NCBI GenBank assembly: GCA_964035575.1 | Contig: OZ037883.1 | Location: forward strand, 744,001-808,000 | Direction: 5' to 3' | Length of the DNA: 64,000 nucleotides | Origin: Rhynchopus sp. YZ270_cl-10 | Lineage: Eukaryota; Euglenozoa; Diplonemea; Diplonemida; Diplonemidae | Notes under the pieces: generated by a model | Seen by the model: only the letters and a program-made list of their open reading frames with translations | What the model was told of the DNA's origin: nothing | The model's database searches: none | Position numbers and translations under genes: made by a program | Shown: positions 23,170 through 33,674 of the stretch, one piece after another | Position numbering within the stretch: the stretch's first letter is position 1 | Layout of the letters: each line of letters opens with the position of its first letter

Positions 23170-24020
23170 GTGCAGCACAAAAAAGCCCCCCTAGTTTTGC
23201 ACACATAAATGGTTGACTGCCTCTCACAAGAGAGGAAAAAAAATGTCAGAATAGCTACACAAGATGCAGACACCAAATTCCAAAGAAGTAGCCCAAAAAA
23301 AGTGAAATTGAAGGTGCCAGCATCCAGGATGCAGGCATGGATATATCCGGTTTTCTGCGAGGCTTCTTTAGTGGGACGCATCGAGGTAACAAAACACTTC
23401 TGATTTTTTCCCCCTCCCTTTGAGGGGTACCTATCATCTTGGAGTCGATGTTGGACTTAGCCCAATTCAGTTTTAGAAAAAATAAATTTGGCAATCCTGC
23501 ACATCGAACAGAACAAGACAAAAAAAAAAAAACTTCAGCAATACATGAAAAAGACACAGATGGGATATAGGAGGGAAGGGGTGAGGTTGGCCACCCGTAG
23601 ATATCAGATCTGATGGGTTCGAAAAAAAAAAAAGGATAGCAACCAAAGGGCAGCCAACCAGAGGGTGGCGTATATTTCCCCCCCTTTGGCATGGTATACA
23701 GAACATCTTTTCTCAGATATGGAAGCAAAAACCCTGATGATTGATATTAGTTTTTTTTTTCCCCAAGAAAATTAAGATCGTAAGCAAGAGCATCGAGGAC
23801 ACTGGTCTGACTCTTGTAAAATTTGTTAGGGGTGGGTGTCTAACCCACCCCTAACGCAAGGTGTTTCCCTGATGCACTCACACGTCGCCAGTGCAAAACA
23901 CTGCAGACAACCCACCCATAGCGTTGGTGTGCCACTCTTCAACACTGTCGACTGTGTCAGTGTGGTGGTGGTGAGAGACCAAAGCGGCGTTGGGGGTTTT
24001 GGGAAAATACCCACCTCTTA

Positions 24021-24469
24021 CAGTTGGACAAGAAACTTGGCGACCAAAAAAATTGGCGACCAAATAACTTGGCGACCAAATAATATTGGCGGATTTTGGG
24101 GGTTTTCTTGTAATTGGCGACTTTTTTGGTCGCCAATATTACTTGGTAGGACAGTGGTTCTTAGTAACATTGGTTGGGAAGTAGCTTTTTTCGCAATTTT
24201 TGGTAAAGTTTTTGTGCCTCCCTTCGACTCACCATGTGTATTCTTGGGTGGCGTGCGTGAGTGCGTGGCGCGGAGCTAATGTTCGACTTTCTTGAAAGAT
24301 ACGCTGCACCTGGTGCACTGAAGGGGCACCTTTTTTGTACTTGTGACTATTGTATCAATAAGAACCGCTTTCCCACCAAATAACTTGGCGACCAAAAAAT
24401 ATTGGCGGATTTTGGAGGTTTTCTTGCAATTGGCGACTTTTTTGGTCGCCAATATTACTTGTCCAACTG
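24021..24469. mobile_element. 449-bp Tc1/mariner-like miniature element
   Basis: Inverted ends CAGTTGGACAAG are flanked by TA on both sides (24019-24020, 24470-24471). Subterminal TTGGCGACCAAATAA units repeat in both orientations and a second near-complete set lies internally, suggesting self-insertion or tandem growth. No transposase. Confidence 0.68.
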
Positions 24470-24948
24470 TAGTTGAAATATTCTGTATACCATTGCCTTG
24501 GAGGAAAATAGTAGCAGATACAATCTGCTGACGAAAGAAAAGAAACAAAAAAAGAGCGGGTTTTGATAGTGCGCGGCGCACATCAGACTCTGGCTGATGT
24601 GGAAAAGTGGGTGTGTGCACATTAGCCCAGTCATGAGTCAAATGTCAAATGCCCCTGGGACGTTGAAGACAATTAAACCTTGAAAGCACTAACAATGGAA
24701 GGAGAGAAAAAAAAATAAAAACTGATATCTGAGTTTCAGCTACCTAAAAAAACGAAATCAGAGAAAGATTTTTTCGTTTATCGCATCGAATTTTTTTTGT
24801 GGAGTGTATAGGGACAAAAAATCAAAAACTTTTGATAAGTTGTATCGTATTTACATCGACTCTCACCAAAAAATTCGGGCACACTCAGATATGTTTTTCA
24901 TTTCCCCCTCTACAGTTGCGAGGCTGTCTCAAAAAAAAAAAGCTTCTA

Positions 24949-24973
24949 ATATGAATATGTCTCTCGTACACAT
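24949..24973 (+). repeat. family-D hairpin (weak)
   Basis: ATATGT/ACATA pairing around loop CTCTCGT. Confidence 0.5.
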
Positions 24974-25389
24974 ACACTACACACATCTTTAAAGGGGGGC
25001 AGGAATGCGGAAGTGAAAAAGGCCACCCATTTCTAAGGGAAATTCTGCACCGAACCGGCCTTTGCAGAAGCCTCGAGTTGAACGGAAGAGCTGGCTATCC
25101 AGACTTGGTGAGATGGCACATCAGTTTGACCTTCTGTCCAAGCGAACTACGTATCTAAACATATTTAAACAAACGCAATGCCGAACAGGTTCGAAGCAGA
25201 ACATCCCAAAGCAATCTCGGTTACCATTTACGATGAGTCAGATTTTCCAAAAAGCCAACGCTTGTCATCCGGACTTCCCTTGGGTGGAAGAGAAGTCCTT
25301 GTTTTCTTTCCCTAGTGAGTAAAAACGGAGAAGGGGAGGAGGGGGGGGTTGAGCGGCAACTACTTTTCTAATAAAAAAGAAAGTTGAAA

Positions 25390-25427
25390 GTGCAAACGCC
25401 TCACCGTTCATCGGCGGACGCAGGCAC
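25390..25427 (+). repeat. family-E hairpin
   Basis: GTGC (25390-25393) pairs with GCAC (25424-25427) and CGCC (25397-25400) with GGCG (25413-25416). The left half is repeated at 46034. Confidence 0.75.
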
Positions 25428-25542
25428 TACATAAAATAACACGATAGCGATAACAAGATGTTCAAACCTGGCGTAAGAAGTGCCGCGTATCGCAATGTCA
25501 CACGATCTCACAAAATCACAAATGAAAGCTCATCTGTCGTAT

Positions 25543-26811
25543 CTAACGCGTCTTACCCTCAGACGCCTCATTCGGGCGGTAGTCCCACTTCAGGTCCCGC
25601 CCAATCATGGACTCCAACTCCTTGTTCAACGGGGCATAGTACTTCTGCATCTCTGCAATCAGAACAGGGTCGCTCGAAGACGGGCAGCGCTTCGTGTTCG
25701 CGTTCTTCAGCAACGTGCATTTGCTCAGGTCTGCCACAACATCCTCAGTCACACAAGCTGCAGCGTCACGCGGAAGTGCACCTGCCATTCTCCTGATTGT
25801 GTCAGGAGACCCTGCAGCGGACAGGTCCTCAGTCTGGTTGATGAAGGTGAACTGCGACAGATCGAAGTGCTTGAGGTAGCGGTTCAGGTCGTGCACGTAG
25901 TTCCCCATCTGGGACAGGGCTCCGGACTGCCGGATGCCGAACAGTCCGTTGCTAGTCTGAAGAAAGTTTCCATGCACACTTTCATTGACGTTGTAGATTC
26001 TGTTGGTCTCCTCCGAGATGGAGAACTCCCAAGCCTCACGCATCGTGTCCGAATGAGGCACGGGCGTGGCTCCCAGCGCCACAAACTCTGTGACGAGCGC
26101 CTTATCAAAGTTGTACCAGCTGACGTTCTGCGAAATCGGCTCGCGCAGACACACAATAAACTTCATGTTGGGGTTGACCTTCTTCATCATTGCAGGCACC
26201 CACGGTGCTGTCAGCGACGTTGCGTTCGCATCATACGCGAAGAACGGCTTTCCACGGAGCTGGCACCACCACTTCTCGAAGATCGTTGGGAACACCATCT
26301 TGTACAGCATTGGGTTGATCAGGCGCTGGTAGACACCTGAGCAGTAGAGCGACTCTTTGTTGCATACGAATTCGGTTTTCACGTATGTGTAGGGTTGGTG
26401 CGCACCTGGGAACTGCTCGAGGTAACGTGCAGTGGTTGTGGTGCCTCCGCGAGCCTGACCGAGAATCATCAGGTCGGGTGTCACGCGGAAGGGGACGGTG
26501 AGGAAACGCCACAAGGCGATGAGTGGGTCGTGGACGGTGTCGGTGGCAGACGCGAGGACACCGAGCAGCGGCGACAGCGACGCCCTCCCACCGGAGAGAA
26601 AACGCACGATGTGCGTCACCATGAAGTAGTGGATGGTGCCACTGAGCAGCGTGAGACACAGCAACACCTTACGCAGCCACGAGGGTGGCCGCTTCATCAG
26701 CACTCTACGAAGCGCGGTTCCATTGGAGAGGTGCGCTGCAATCTTCTCAGCAAGCCTGAACTTTACAACAAAGTACGCAAGCGCGAGGTGCGCAGTACCT
26801 GGTCCCCGCAT
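25543..26811 (-). CDS. membrane-anchored sulfotransferase-like protein, copy 2
   Basis: 422 residues, colinear with the copy at 19252-20523. It has the same hydrophobic N-terminus (LLCLTLLSGTIHYF), phosphosulfate loop (GQARGGTTTTARYLE) and 3'-phosphate segment (CLREPISQNVSWYNF). The first 100 residues and a central stretch (about 235-280) differ from copy 1, while the C-terminal 120 residues are almost the same. An 18-bp spacing-preserving block structure shows partial homogenisation (see findings). The ATG lies about 90 bp from the second composite repeat (26903-28240), so the upstream region has been reshaped by repeat insertion. Substrate unknown; Golgi location inferred. Confidence 0.82.
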   Translation of the reverse strand: MRGPGTAHLALAYFVVKFRLAEKIAAHLSNGTALRRVLMKRPPSWLRKVLLCLTLLSGTIHYFMVTHIVRFLSGGRASLSPLLGVLASATDTVHDPLIALWRFLTVPFRVTPDLMILGQARGGTTTTARYLEQFPGAHQPYTYVKTEFVCNKESLYCSGVYQRLINPMLYKMVFPTIFEKWWCQLRGKPFFAYDANATSLTAPWVPAMMKKVNPNMKFIVCLREPISQNVSWYNFDKALVTEFVALGATPVPHSDTMREAWEFSISEETNRIYNVNESVHGNFLQTSNGLFGIRQSGALSQMGNYVHDLNRYLKHFDLSQFTFINQTEDLSAAGSPDTIRRMAGALPRDAAACVTEDVVADLSKCTLLKNANTKRCPSSSDPVLIAEMQKYYAPLNKELESMIGRDLKWDYRPNEASEGKTR

Positions 26812-27176
26812 TATTGCTAAATACTAATTCTGTATTGGTTTTGGAAAAAATATATGAACCAAAGCTGCAGAAACAACACACCACTGCACAACCCTGCCAA
26901 AAAATAACTATTTATTCACCTCCTTTTAGCGGGGTTTTATTTTGCGATAACTTCACGCATTTTTTTCCCAGGCGAGGGCTACTTAATTTGCCGAGCGAAG
27001 CGAGGCAAATTGAGTGCACGAGCCTGGGAAAAAAATAAGTGAAGTATCGCAAAATAATCCGCTAAAAGGAGGTGAATACGTAATTTTATTTCACGGGAAA
27101 TAAAGTATACGAAAGGATTTGGCACTTTTAGCGTGACTTATTTATTGTGCAATAACTAACGAGTATGTGTCCTCAC

Positions 27177-27945
27177 CAGGGCGTTCGCCCCGGGGCGAAA
27201 AATATTTTTTTTCGTTAAAAAAATCTTTTCCTGAAAAAATGACATTTTATTTCGCCCCAGGGCTTCGCCCCACCGGGGCGAAACCCTGTATAAATAAATA
27301 AATAAATAAAAAAAAGGGGGAAAAAAAAAAAAAAAAAAAAGAGAGAGAGAGATTTCTCCCCACCACCCTGTCGACCCCCCCGGAGGGGGGGTCGCAGAGG
27401 GGGTGTCCACTGTACTCAAAATCATCCGCAAACCCGCCTGCCGTGAAAGGAAGTTTCCCCAGCACTCCTGCTCGCTCCTCAATCCTGCAGTCTGCTGAAG
27501 GTGTCCAGTACCCCCTGGTATAGAAGGTGTCACTACTCGTGTCAACTCTACCTTCAACGGCAGAGAGACGTTTTAGTTTATTGAAAATAGTCAAAATAAG
27601 GATGAAGTCTCATATGACAGATGCCTCTCTCTTGTACATCTGTTTGATTAAACAGCACAAAGAGACCCTCAGTGAGGGGGGATTGATGAAATTCTCCATC
27701 GTTTTGCTGGTTTTAGTATCAGGAAAGTTCAGCTGTAATAGCACTTGTGCTGGGGAAGGGATCACGCGCAAATCGCAAAATTTTTTTGACCACTCAGTAC
27801 CAGGGATTCACCCCCACGAACTAGCTTCTCTCCGGCGGGAAATTTTTTTTGACCTATTTTAAGCACTAGTAAAAAACCAAAAATTTCGGGTTTTTTGGCA
27901 TTTCGCCACGATCAGGAAAAAACGATGGCGATAGCGAACGCCCTG
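27177..27945. mobile_element. 769-bp hAT-like non-autonomous element
   Basis: Perfect 12-bp inverted ends CAGGGCGTTCGC, flanked by the 8-bp duplication GTCCTCAC (27169-27176 and 27946-27953). The empty site with one GTCCTCAC is preserved at 6290-6297. CAGGG termini and 8-bp duplications are typical of the hAT superfamily. The interior holds CGCCCCGG-type hairpins, a (TAAA)n run, long A runs and one family-D-like hairpin (27617-27643). No transposase. Confidence 0.85.
27617..27643 (+). repeat. family-D-like hairpin inside hAT-like element
   Basis: ACAGATG pairs with CATCTGT; the loop contains CCTCTCTCTTG. Confidence 0.6.
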
Positions 27946-28245
27946 GTCCTCACAGGAAGCTCTCAGGGAAAAAAAAAAAAAAAGAGCGTGAAAAAAAAAA
28001 AAAAAAAGCTCTCATTACCCTCCCGCCAGCGCTACCGGGTCCCGCGGACCCCTAGATAGGCCCGCTGAGGGGCTGGCGGGATTGAGGAGGCTGGAGGGAG
28101 GCTAAAAAAGGCTGGACGGTCCCTCCAGCCCTACTACCTACATGTACCAAAATTTAGCGTGAAATTATCATTAAATAAAATCCCGCTAAAAGTGCCAAAT
28201 CCTTCGTATACTTTATTTCCCAGGGGAATAAAAATAAGAAAAACT

Positions 28246-29305
28246 GCCAAAAAAAAAAGCGCCAACGACGCACTACTCAGAACCTCCCCCTCACCCCTGA
28301 CTCCCCCCGACGAACCTGAAAGCTACCACCTACTCTGATACGCAAGACCACGCTTTCTGCGTCACAAAAAACCCCCCCCCACCCCTCCCCACAGCACTCC
28401 ACTGTCCACTCTCTGCCCTGCACCTCCGCACCCTGCAAACCACATGGCTTCCTCTCTACCCCAGATGAGATACCCCATTTCCTTCAGCCCTGAACCCATC
28501 TGGTCCAGCGCTCTTGCCGAGACAACCGCAATGGATGCCAGCGAAACCTCCATTATTTGTGACACAGCGTGGCTCCTCCGCCACATCCTAGCACACAAAG
28601 ATGGGAAACACTGCCCACTATGTTGACACCATCCACACACATCTCATCACTACTACTGGGCCTGCCCTGCAAACGAAGATGGTACCACAGCCCAACACCC
28701 CTCCCCTCCTCCACAGCAGAGAATAAGCCGGGTCCCCGGTCCTGGGTCCTGGTCAAGGTTCCCGGTCCTGGTACAGGTCAAGGTCCCGGTCCCGGGTCCC
28801 AGTCCGGCTGAGAATAACCGGGTCCCCGAGTCTTATTCTCTGCTGTACCCCCCCTCCTCCCCACCACATCGCCCCAACACCCCCAACCTACTCTCACTCC
28901 CCTCGGACGACTCCCCAAAGCTGGCCCCTCTGTGAACCCCACTCATGCTTCATCACAATTCGTTTCTGATATGCCTCACTACCAACCCTCTTGCAGAGCA
29001 CTTTGCCCTCCCCCTCTCCCTTCTCCCTCTGAGCAAGGCTATACAATGATGCGAAAAGACTGCAGCTTTGAGACAAAACCAGACTGCAAGACATTGCATT
29101 GCACTGTACATAGGGTGTCTGCCTCCAAACCCAACCCCCCAAAAGGCAGAGAAAAAAAAAAGTTCCATTTTTTAGATCAATATTTGTCCAAAAAAAAAAA
29201 AAATACCAGAAACGATCATCAATCATGACGAACATTTCGGTTATTTATTTTGACACCTCAAAGCAAAAGACAGTCCGACTCTCCTCTTCTCTCATCCTAT
29301 ACCCG
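28246..29305. other. gene-free, C-rich stretch
   Basis: Pyrimidine-rich on the plus strand, containing the inverted second copy of the CAGCAGAGAATAAG element. No gene seen. Confidence 0.55.
28714..28845 (-). mobile_element. 132-bp CAGCAGAGAATAAG miniature element
   Basis: Inverted relative to 17511-17619, with the same ends and an expanded GGTCAAGGTCCCGG interior. Confidence 0.75.
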
Positions 29306-31678
29306 CTATGCCTTCGCAGCCTGGACGCTTTTATTCTGTGAGATGCGAAAATGTTCTTGCAGCACCTTCACCGTGTTGGGGTCATACTCAAACCGTTCGC
29401 ACACCCTTAGAAGCGCAGTCCTGTCGACACGAAGCAAGACCGGAACCGCATTCCCCCTCTTCCCCTCTCCACCGGAAGCACCTCTGTTCACTTCCGCCAC
29501 CCAGATCGGAAGCATCACATCCAAATACGCGACACAATCCGCACGCATCTGCTCCGCATCGTGCACCCCTCCCTCTTCCAATGCTGTTCTAACCCCTCTA
29601 CTCCATGTGTATTCCCCTGGGTTAACTGCGAGCAACGCTCTAATCAATTTATTATGAAACCGAACCGAAAATTGGGCACCCCGAGCTATCCTTTCCGACA
29701 ACAATACAAACAGATGAGAGGTATACGTCAGCGAGAGAAGGGTGCAGGAGGCATGCAAAGTGTCCGCGATATACGTTAAATCCGCAGCCCCAATGCCTTC
29801 CCTTGCATAGTAATAATCGATGGCATCCAACACCGCGCTTAGCGTAGATTTGAAAGAACGGAGCTGCAGTTTTAATGTACCATACACATCAATAGTATCC
29901 TTCACTGAACCAAGACGTCCAGCATAAAGACGCACTGCACTATACACTTCTGCCCCCACTGTAAAGAACCCTGCTACCATGCCTATATTCTGCCGTGTCA
30001 ACATTGTGCAAATTTGTTCAGCAGATTTGTCCCGAAAGAACGCTGTGCTTCCATTATCCTTGACCGTACCAAGGATAGCTGCGGTACTCTGATGGCCCTG
30101 TACACAATGCAGGTTCACCTCTGCGTCATGCCAGAACACTGCAAACGAAGACATCTCCTGCACCTCTATTCCTTTAAAGAGAACTCTATGGATATGAGTC
30201 GTCTTATGAAGGTGTGGGTTGTGTATCAAACACTTTGTTTTCGAGAGGCGGAATAATTCTTTTAAGATGGTGTCAACATTGTTCCCTGTACACTTCAACT
30301 CAAAAACAGAGGTAAAAACGTTTTTCGAGTAGTTTTCATCTACCGTAGGAACCAAAATCCGCTCCGAACAGATGAATTCCAACAACGCCCCCGACAATTT
30401 ATGCAAAAATGCGAGACACACCGAAACACAACCTCCAATTGGGGCCACCCCTGACAAACGCCGCAACACCTCCTTTTCCACCTCACCAAGAAACCTCTGT
30501 AAGATCCCCGCATCTCCGTTTTTCTCAAAGATAAGCTTTTTCAGTTTTGCTTCAAACCTTAAAACCAACGCGCATAAAGGTTCCAGAGCGTTTTGGGACA
30601 AACCTACTGAAATGGGGTTGGCACAGAATTGGACAAACTGTGGCCATACTGCTTCATCGAGATGCATGAAAAGCGCAGAGAAGCCTGCAATTTTGAGCTC
30701 TATGGGAACAGATGCAGAGCGGAACACACCTCCTTCTAAGACATCCTGGGAGATTCTTTTCTTTTCAACAGAGCTGACTGCGGGGGAGGCTACTACACTT
30801 AGATATACCCTTGCAGCACCTTGATCTGAGAAATTCCCTCTGTTCCGATGAAGTACGCGACCAAGAAGCGCCGGAGGAGACATCCGTACGGCACTGTACG
30901 CTTCTACCAGGGTGGTTGCAGTGCCTTCTGCAATGCTACTACCACTGGAGACTACCTCTGTTGCCACGGTATTAAGGATACTGCGCAGCGCATCCTTGCT
31001 GTCTACAGTGCGTTGCACCGCATTATATCGCAAAAAACAGCACAGTGCGTCGCTCCACGATGCTACACCTTCTGCAAAAACCCCTGACACACAGATCCTC
31101 GCAAAATGGGTGAAAACCGCGTTCATCACCTCATCCCCACAATCCAACGCGCCACGAAGAATCCACACCACCCCTCGCAGCTCCCACAAACCTGCCACCC
31201 CGCAAACCCTCTCCGCTGCTAGAAGTTCATCCATGATATCTTCTATTCCAGTATGCCTACCAAGCCTGCCTATTAATTCGCATAGTGACGATACTCCGTG
31301 CATATTTGGGTATTTCTGAAGCGCTTCGGTAATGACATCATCCATGCTGGTGCACACAGAGAGCGGTACATTTTCATGGTGTGAAGAGATTTCATGCATA
31401 GCTAAGATATCACAGCACGCAGTAAAGCATTCGATGTAGGAGCTTGGTGTCGTTAATTCGCTGGAAACAGTGTAGTTTCTGCAATAGGCAATGCACTCTC
31501 GCATGTTGGTGTCAAAAGAAGGATCAGAAAGGTGTGCGTTATGTGCCGTGAGCTCGAGAATGCGGTGCGCGACAACAGGTTTATCAACATCCGCCAGAGC
31601 ACCTCCCCTCCGCAAAGTATTGAGAACTTCACGCAAAGAGTGGCATTTGACTATGCTTCCCCTCAAGGTAGTGTTCAT
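29306..31678 (-). CDS. large helical protein of unknown function
   Basis: 790 residues without an intron. I chose the ATG at 31678 because an upstream pyrimidine tract ends TTTTTAG at about 31702, the likely acceptor, and the longer open frame beyond it reads through intergenic poly-T. A tiny upstream ATG (Met-Val-His-stop) lies between acceptor and start. The protein is rich in Leu/Ala/Val helices with frequent Cys and His and no recognisable catalytic motif. The N-terminus (SLREVLNTLRRGGALADVDK) and repeated helical pairs recall organellar RNA-binding helical-repeat proteins such as the FASTK or octotricopeptide class, but I cannot assign a family. A mitochondrial RNA role is only a guess. 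Confidence 0.75.
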   Translation of the reverse strand: MNTTLRGSIVKCHSLREVLNTLRRGGALADVDKPVVAHRILELTAHNAHLSDPSFDTNMRECIAYCRNYTVSSELTTPSSYIECFTACCDILAMHEISSHHENVPLSVCTSMDDVITEALQKYPNMHGVSSLCELIGRLGRHTGIEDIMDELLAAERVCGVAGLWELRGVVWILRGALDCGDEVMNAVFTHFARICVSGVFAEGVASWSDALCCFLRYNAVQRTVDSKDALRSILNTVATEVVSSGSSIAEGTATTLVEAYSAVRMSPPALLGRVLHRNRGNFSDQGAARVYLSVVASPAVSSVEKKRISQDVLEGGVFRSASVPIELKIAGFSALFMHLDEAVWPQFVQFCANPISVGLSQNALEPLCALVLRFEAKLKKLIFEKNGDAGILQRFLGEVEKEVLRRLSGVAPIGGCVSVCLAFLHKLSGALLEFICSERILVPTVDENYSKNVFTSVFELKCTGNNVDTILKELFRLSKTKCLIHNPHLHKTTHIHRVLFKGIEVQEMSSFAVFWHDAEVNLHCVQGHQSTAAILGTVKDNGSTAFFRDKSAEQICTMLTRQNIGMVAGFFTVGAEVYSAVRLYAGRLGSVKDTIDVYGTLKLQLRSFKSTLSAVLDAIDYYYAREGIGAADLTYIADTLHASCTLLSLTYTSHLFVLLSERIARGAQFSVRFHNKLIRALLAVNPGEYTWSRGVRTALEEGGVHDAEQMRADCVAYLDVMLPIWVAEVNRGASGGEGKRGNAVPVLLRVDRTALLRVCERFEYDPNTVKVLQEHFRISQNKSVQAAKA

Positions 31679-31702
31679 ATTAGTGAACCATATGGTTTGC
31701 CC

Positions 31703-32240
31703 CTCTAATCTAAAAATAGGATGATGAAAGAAGGGAAGAGTGAGTGTAGTTAGATTACTTAAAGAGAGAGGAGAGGGAGGGGGAGAAACTGTCATTTTTT
31801 TTTGATTGGAGTTATTCTTTCGGCACCTTTTTTTAGCAAAAAAAGAAATCCCCCCATATTTTTTTTTTTCCAGCACGCTACCATTGCATCGGGGGGTGGT
31901 TTAAGGTACTGTGAGGAGGGGGGTGGAGGGTGTGGAATTATGATTTTTTTTTTTTTTTTTTTTTTTTGCTTTTTTTTGAAAAATATGGTGTAGTTTGTTA
32001 CCCTCTCTGTTTTGATCATAATCGTGCAAGCTCCACCTTTTTTTTCCTTTCAAAATCCCTTCTAATGTAGTGAATGCACCAACTCCATATCCAATAAGTT
32101 ACATCACCCCCAAGAAAAGTGAGGGTTACTAAAAATTGTTGGCTAGATGAATCTAAGTCTTGCTTGGTTACCTAAAAGAAACGGTTGTTGTGGGGGGTCA
32201 TACCTCAAGGAGTCCAGCCACCCTGACCTCAGCAACCAGC
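31703..32240. other. gene-free stretch
   Basis: T-runs up to about 23 nt and a weak family-A-like trace near 32143. Likely UTR and spacer between the helical-protein and eS30 genes. Confidence 0.55.
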
Positions 32241-32435
32241 TTATCCGAGCTTACCCAGGGGCTGGGTGTTCGGCTTGTACACCTTACCCTCGGTCTGGTT
32301 CACGAAACGCTTGTTGTACTGGATGCGCTTCTTGCTACGGCCGACGCATCTCTTCTTCTTCTCTGCGGGGGCCACCTTAGGCGTCTGGTTCTTCACCTTT
32401 CCGGCACGTGCCAGGGATCCGTGGACCTTTCCCAT
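32241..32435 (-). CDS. RPS30: small-subunit ribosomal protein eS30
   Basis: 64 residues starting [20 protein letters not shown], then [22 protein letters not shown]. This matches the eS30 (FAU) signature: a short, very basic protein of the 40S subunit near the decoding centre. There is no ubiquitin-like N-terminal fusion, unlike animals. The ATG is the first in frame after an acceptor (GTATACAG about 24 nt upstream), and the longer open frame upstream is poly-T and hydrophobic, so it was rejected. The last dozen residues ([14 protein letters not shown]) differ from the usual C-terminus, leaving a small chance that the end is spliced differently. Confidence 0.93.
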   Translation of the reverse strand: MGKVHGSLARAGKVKNQTPKVAPAEKKKRCVGRSKKRIQYNKRFVNQTEGKVYKPNTQPLGKLG

Positions 32436-32700
32436 TGTTGGAACCTTGTGTCGTGTGCGTCTGTATACAATGTGAATGAATAAAAATAAATTCAAGAATG
32501 AGAAAAAAAGGGGTTTAAAAAAAAGCGTTATTTTTCCCCCTGAAGCCCGGTTCAAAAAAAATAACATATTTGAGAAAGAGAGAAAGAGAAAGAAGAAAGA
32601 TGGAGAGAAAAATGGGTGTCTTCTAAGTTTGCTGGGGGGGGCTTTTTGATGCCAGCTTTCAAAAAAAAAAGGGGGGGGGTAATTTTTATGTGTTTTGAAG

Positions 32701-32738
32701 CATTGGTTTTGTTAGTGTAGACAGGGTGGCTACACTAT
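32701..32738 (+). repeat. family-B hairpin
   Basis: TAGTGTAG and CTACACTA form a perfect 8-bp stem around ACAGGGTGG, better paired than other copies. Confidence 0.75.
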
Positions 32739-33250
32739 GGAAATCACCTTTTTTAAGGATGGTGTTCTTCTCAATGTAACATTTTGCCAAATTTGACAAA
32801 AAATTCTGGTGAGCTGTCAAACCATTTTTCTCCCCTATCACCTCCTCCCTTTTTGCATCCTACGGAATCATTCCACCCCCGTTTACATGGTATGACCACA
32901 AACATGAAGACCCTTTGTTTTTTCTCTCTTTCTTCGCACAAATAATGACAACTTGGAGAATATGACCTTCGTGTACAGATAAAATAAAAATGAACCATTA
33001 GAAAAGGACTATTTCCCCCTCTCTCTGCCACCTTTAAAAAACCCCCCTTCTTTGTCTGAAATGGGATGTTCCTGAACAGATGTATCAGAAATATGGTCAG
33101 AAATAAAAAAAAAATCCAAGTACATATCATGTCATGGAACATATGGTATGTATGGTACACCACCTTTTTGGTCGCTGTACCACATTGTAAGAGAGAAGTT
33201 GGATGAAATGCCCTTTCAGCAAAATCAACCAAAAAATAAAGAAAAGTTTT

Positions 33251-33287
33251 AAAAGATGATTCTAAGCCTCTCATGCTTAGTCACCTT
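33251..33287 (+). repeat. family-A hairpin
   Basis: AAGATGATTC, TAAGC, loop CTCTCAT, GCTTA, GTCACCTT. Confidence 0.75.
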
Positions 33288-33639
33288 AAATAAAACCGTG
33301 AAAACCCATGTAGAAGCATTCTCTCAAACAAAAAGAAATCGTTTGATAATAAGAATGCACAGTCCCCTAAAAGAGCCTTTTTGCGTTATAACATTTATTG
33401 GCAGCTCGTCTTTTCCATCACAATTTTTCAGGATTTTTTGCCATTCTTTTCATGAGATATCCAGAGAGTAGGGAGCGGGGTTGTATTCGAGTGTATCCAC
33501 AGTGTGAAGGCAAAGCTCTCTGTACAGATGCTGGGATAAGAGGATAAAATGGTAGTTCTAATTGCAGACAGATCTCATTGGGAAGCGAACCCAACGGGAT
33601 GCAAAGCAGTGATGCACAATAACAAAAATAAAAGTTTGT

Positions 33640-33674
33640 AAGATGAACCTAAGCCTCTCGTGCTTAGTCATCTT
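33640..33674 (+). repeat. family-A hairpin, best-formed copy
   Basis: AAGATGA (33640-33646) pairs with TCATCTT (33668-33674), ACC and G bulge, TAAGC (33650-33654) pairs with GCTTA (33662-33666), and the 7-nt loop is CTCTCGT. Confidence 0.85.

Larger units (their letters stand above)
23170..25542. other. gene-free stretch between sulfotransferase genes, right part
   Basis: Contains a Tc1/mariner-like miniature element (24021-24469), a family-D hairpin (24949) and a family-E hairpin (25390). A plus-strand frame at 25062-25322 has no recognisable product. Confidence 0.55.
26903..28240. mobile_element. composite palindromic repeat, copy 2 (interrupted)
   Basis: Starts with module P (26903-27089, same orientation as 4765), continues with one 85-nt arm, is interrupted at 27177-27945 by another element, then resumes with a segment nearly identical to 6293-6580. 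Differences are almost only homopolymer lengths, so the copies are young. CTGCCAAAAAA flanks both sides (26894, 28244), possibly a target duplication. The left arm and the unique interior of copy 1 are absent. Confidence 0.72.

Noticed and set aside
32436-32567. Upstream extension of eS30
   Set aside because: The extra residues are a hydrophobic poly-T product lying before the acceptor AG; the family starts at MGKVHGSL.
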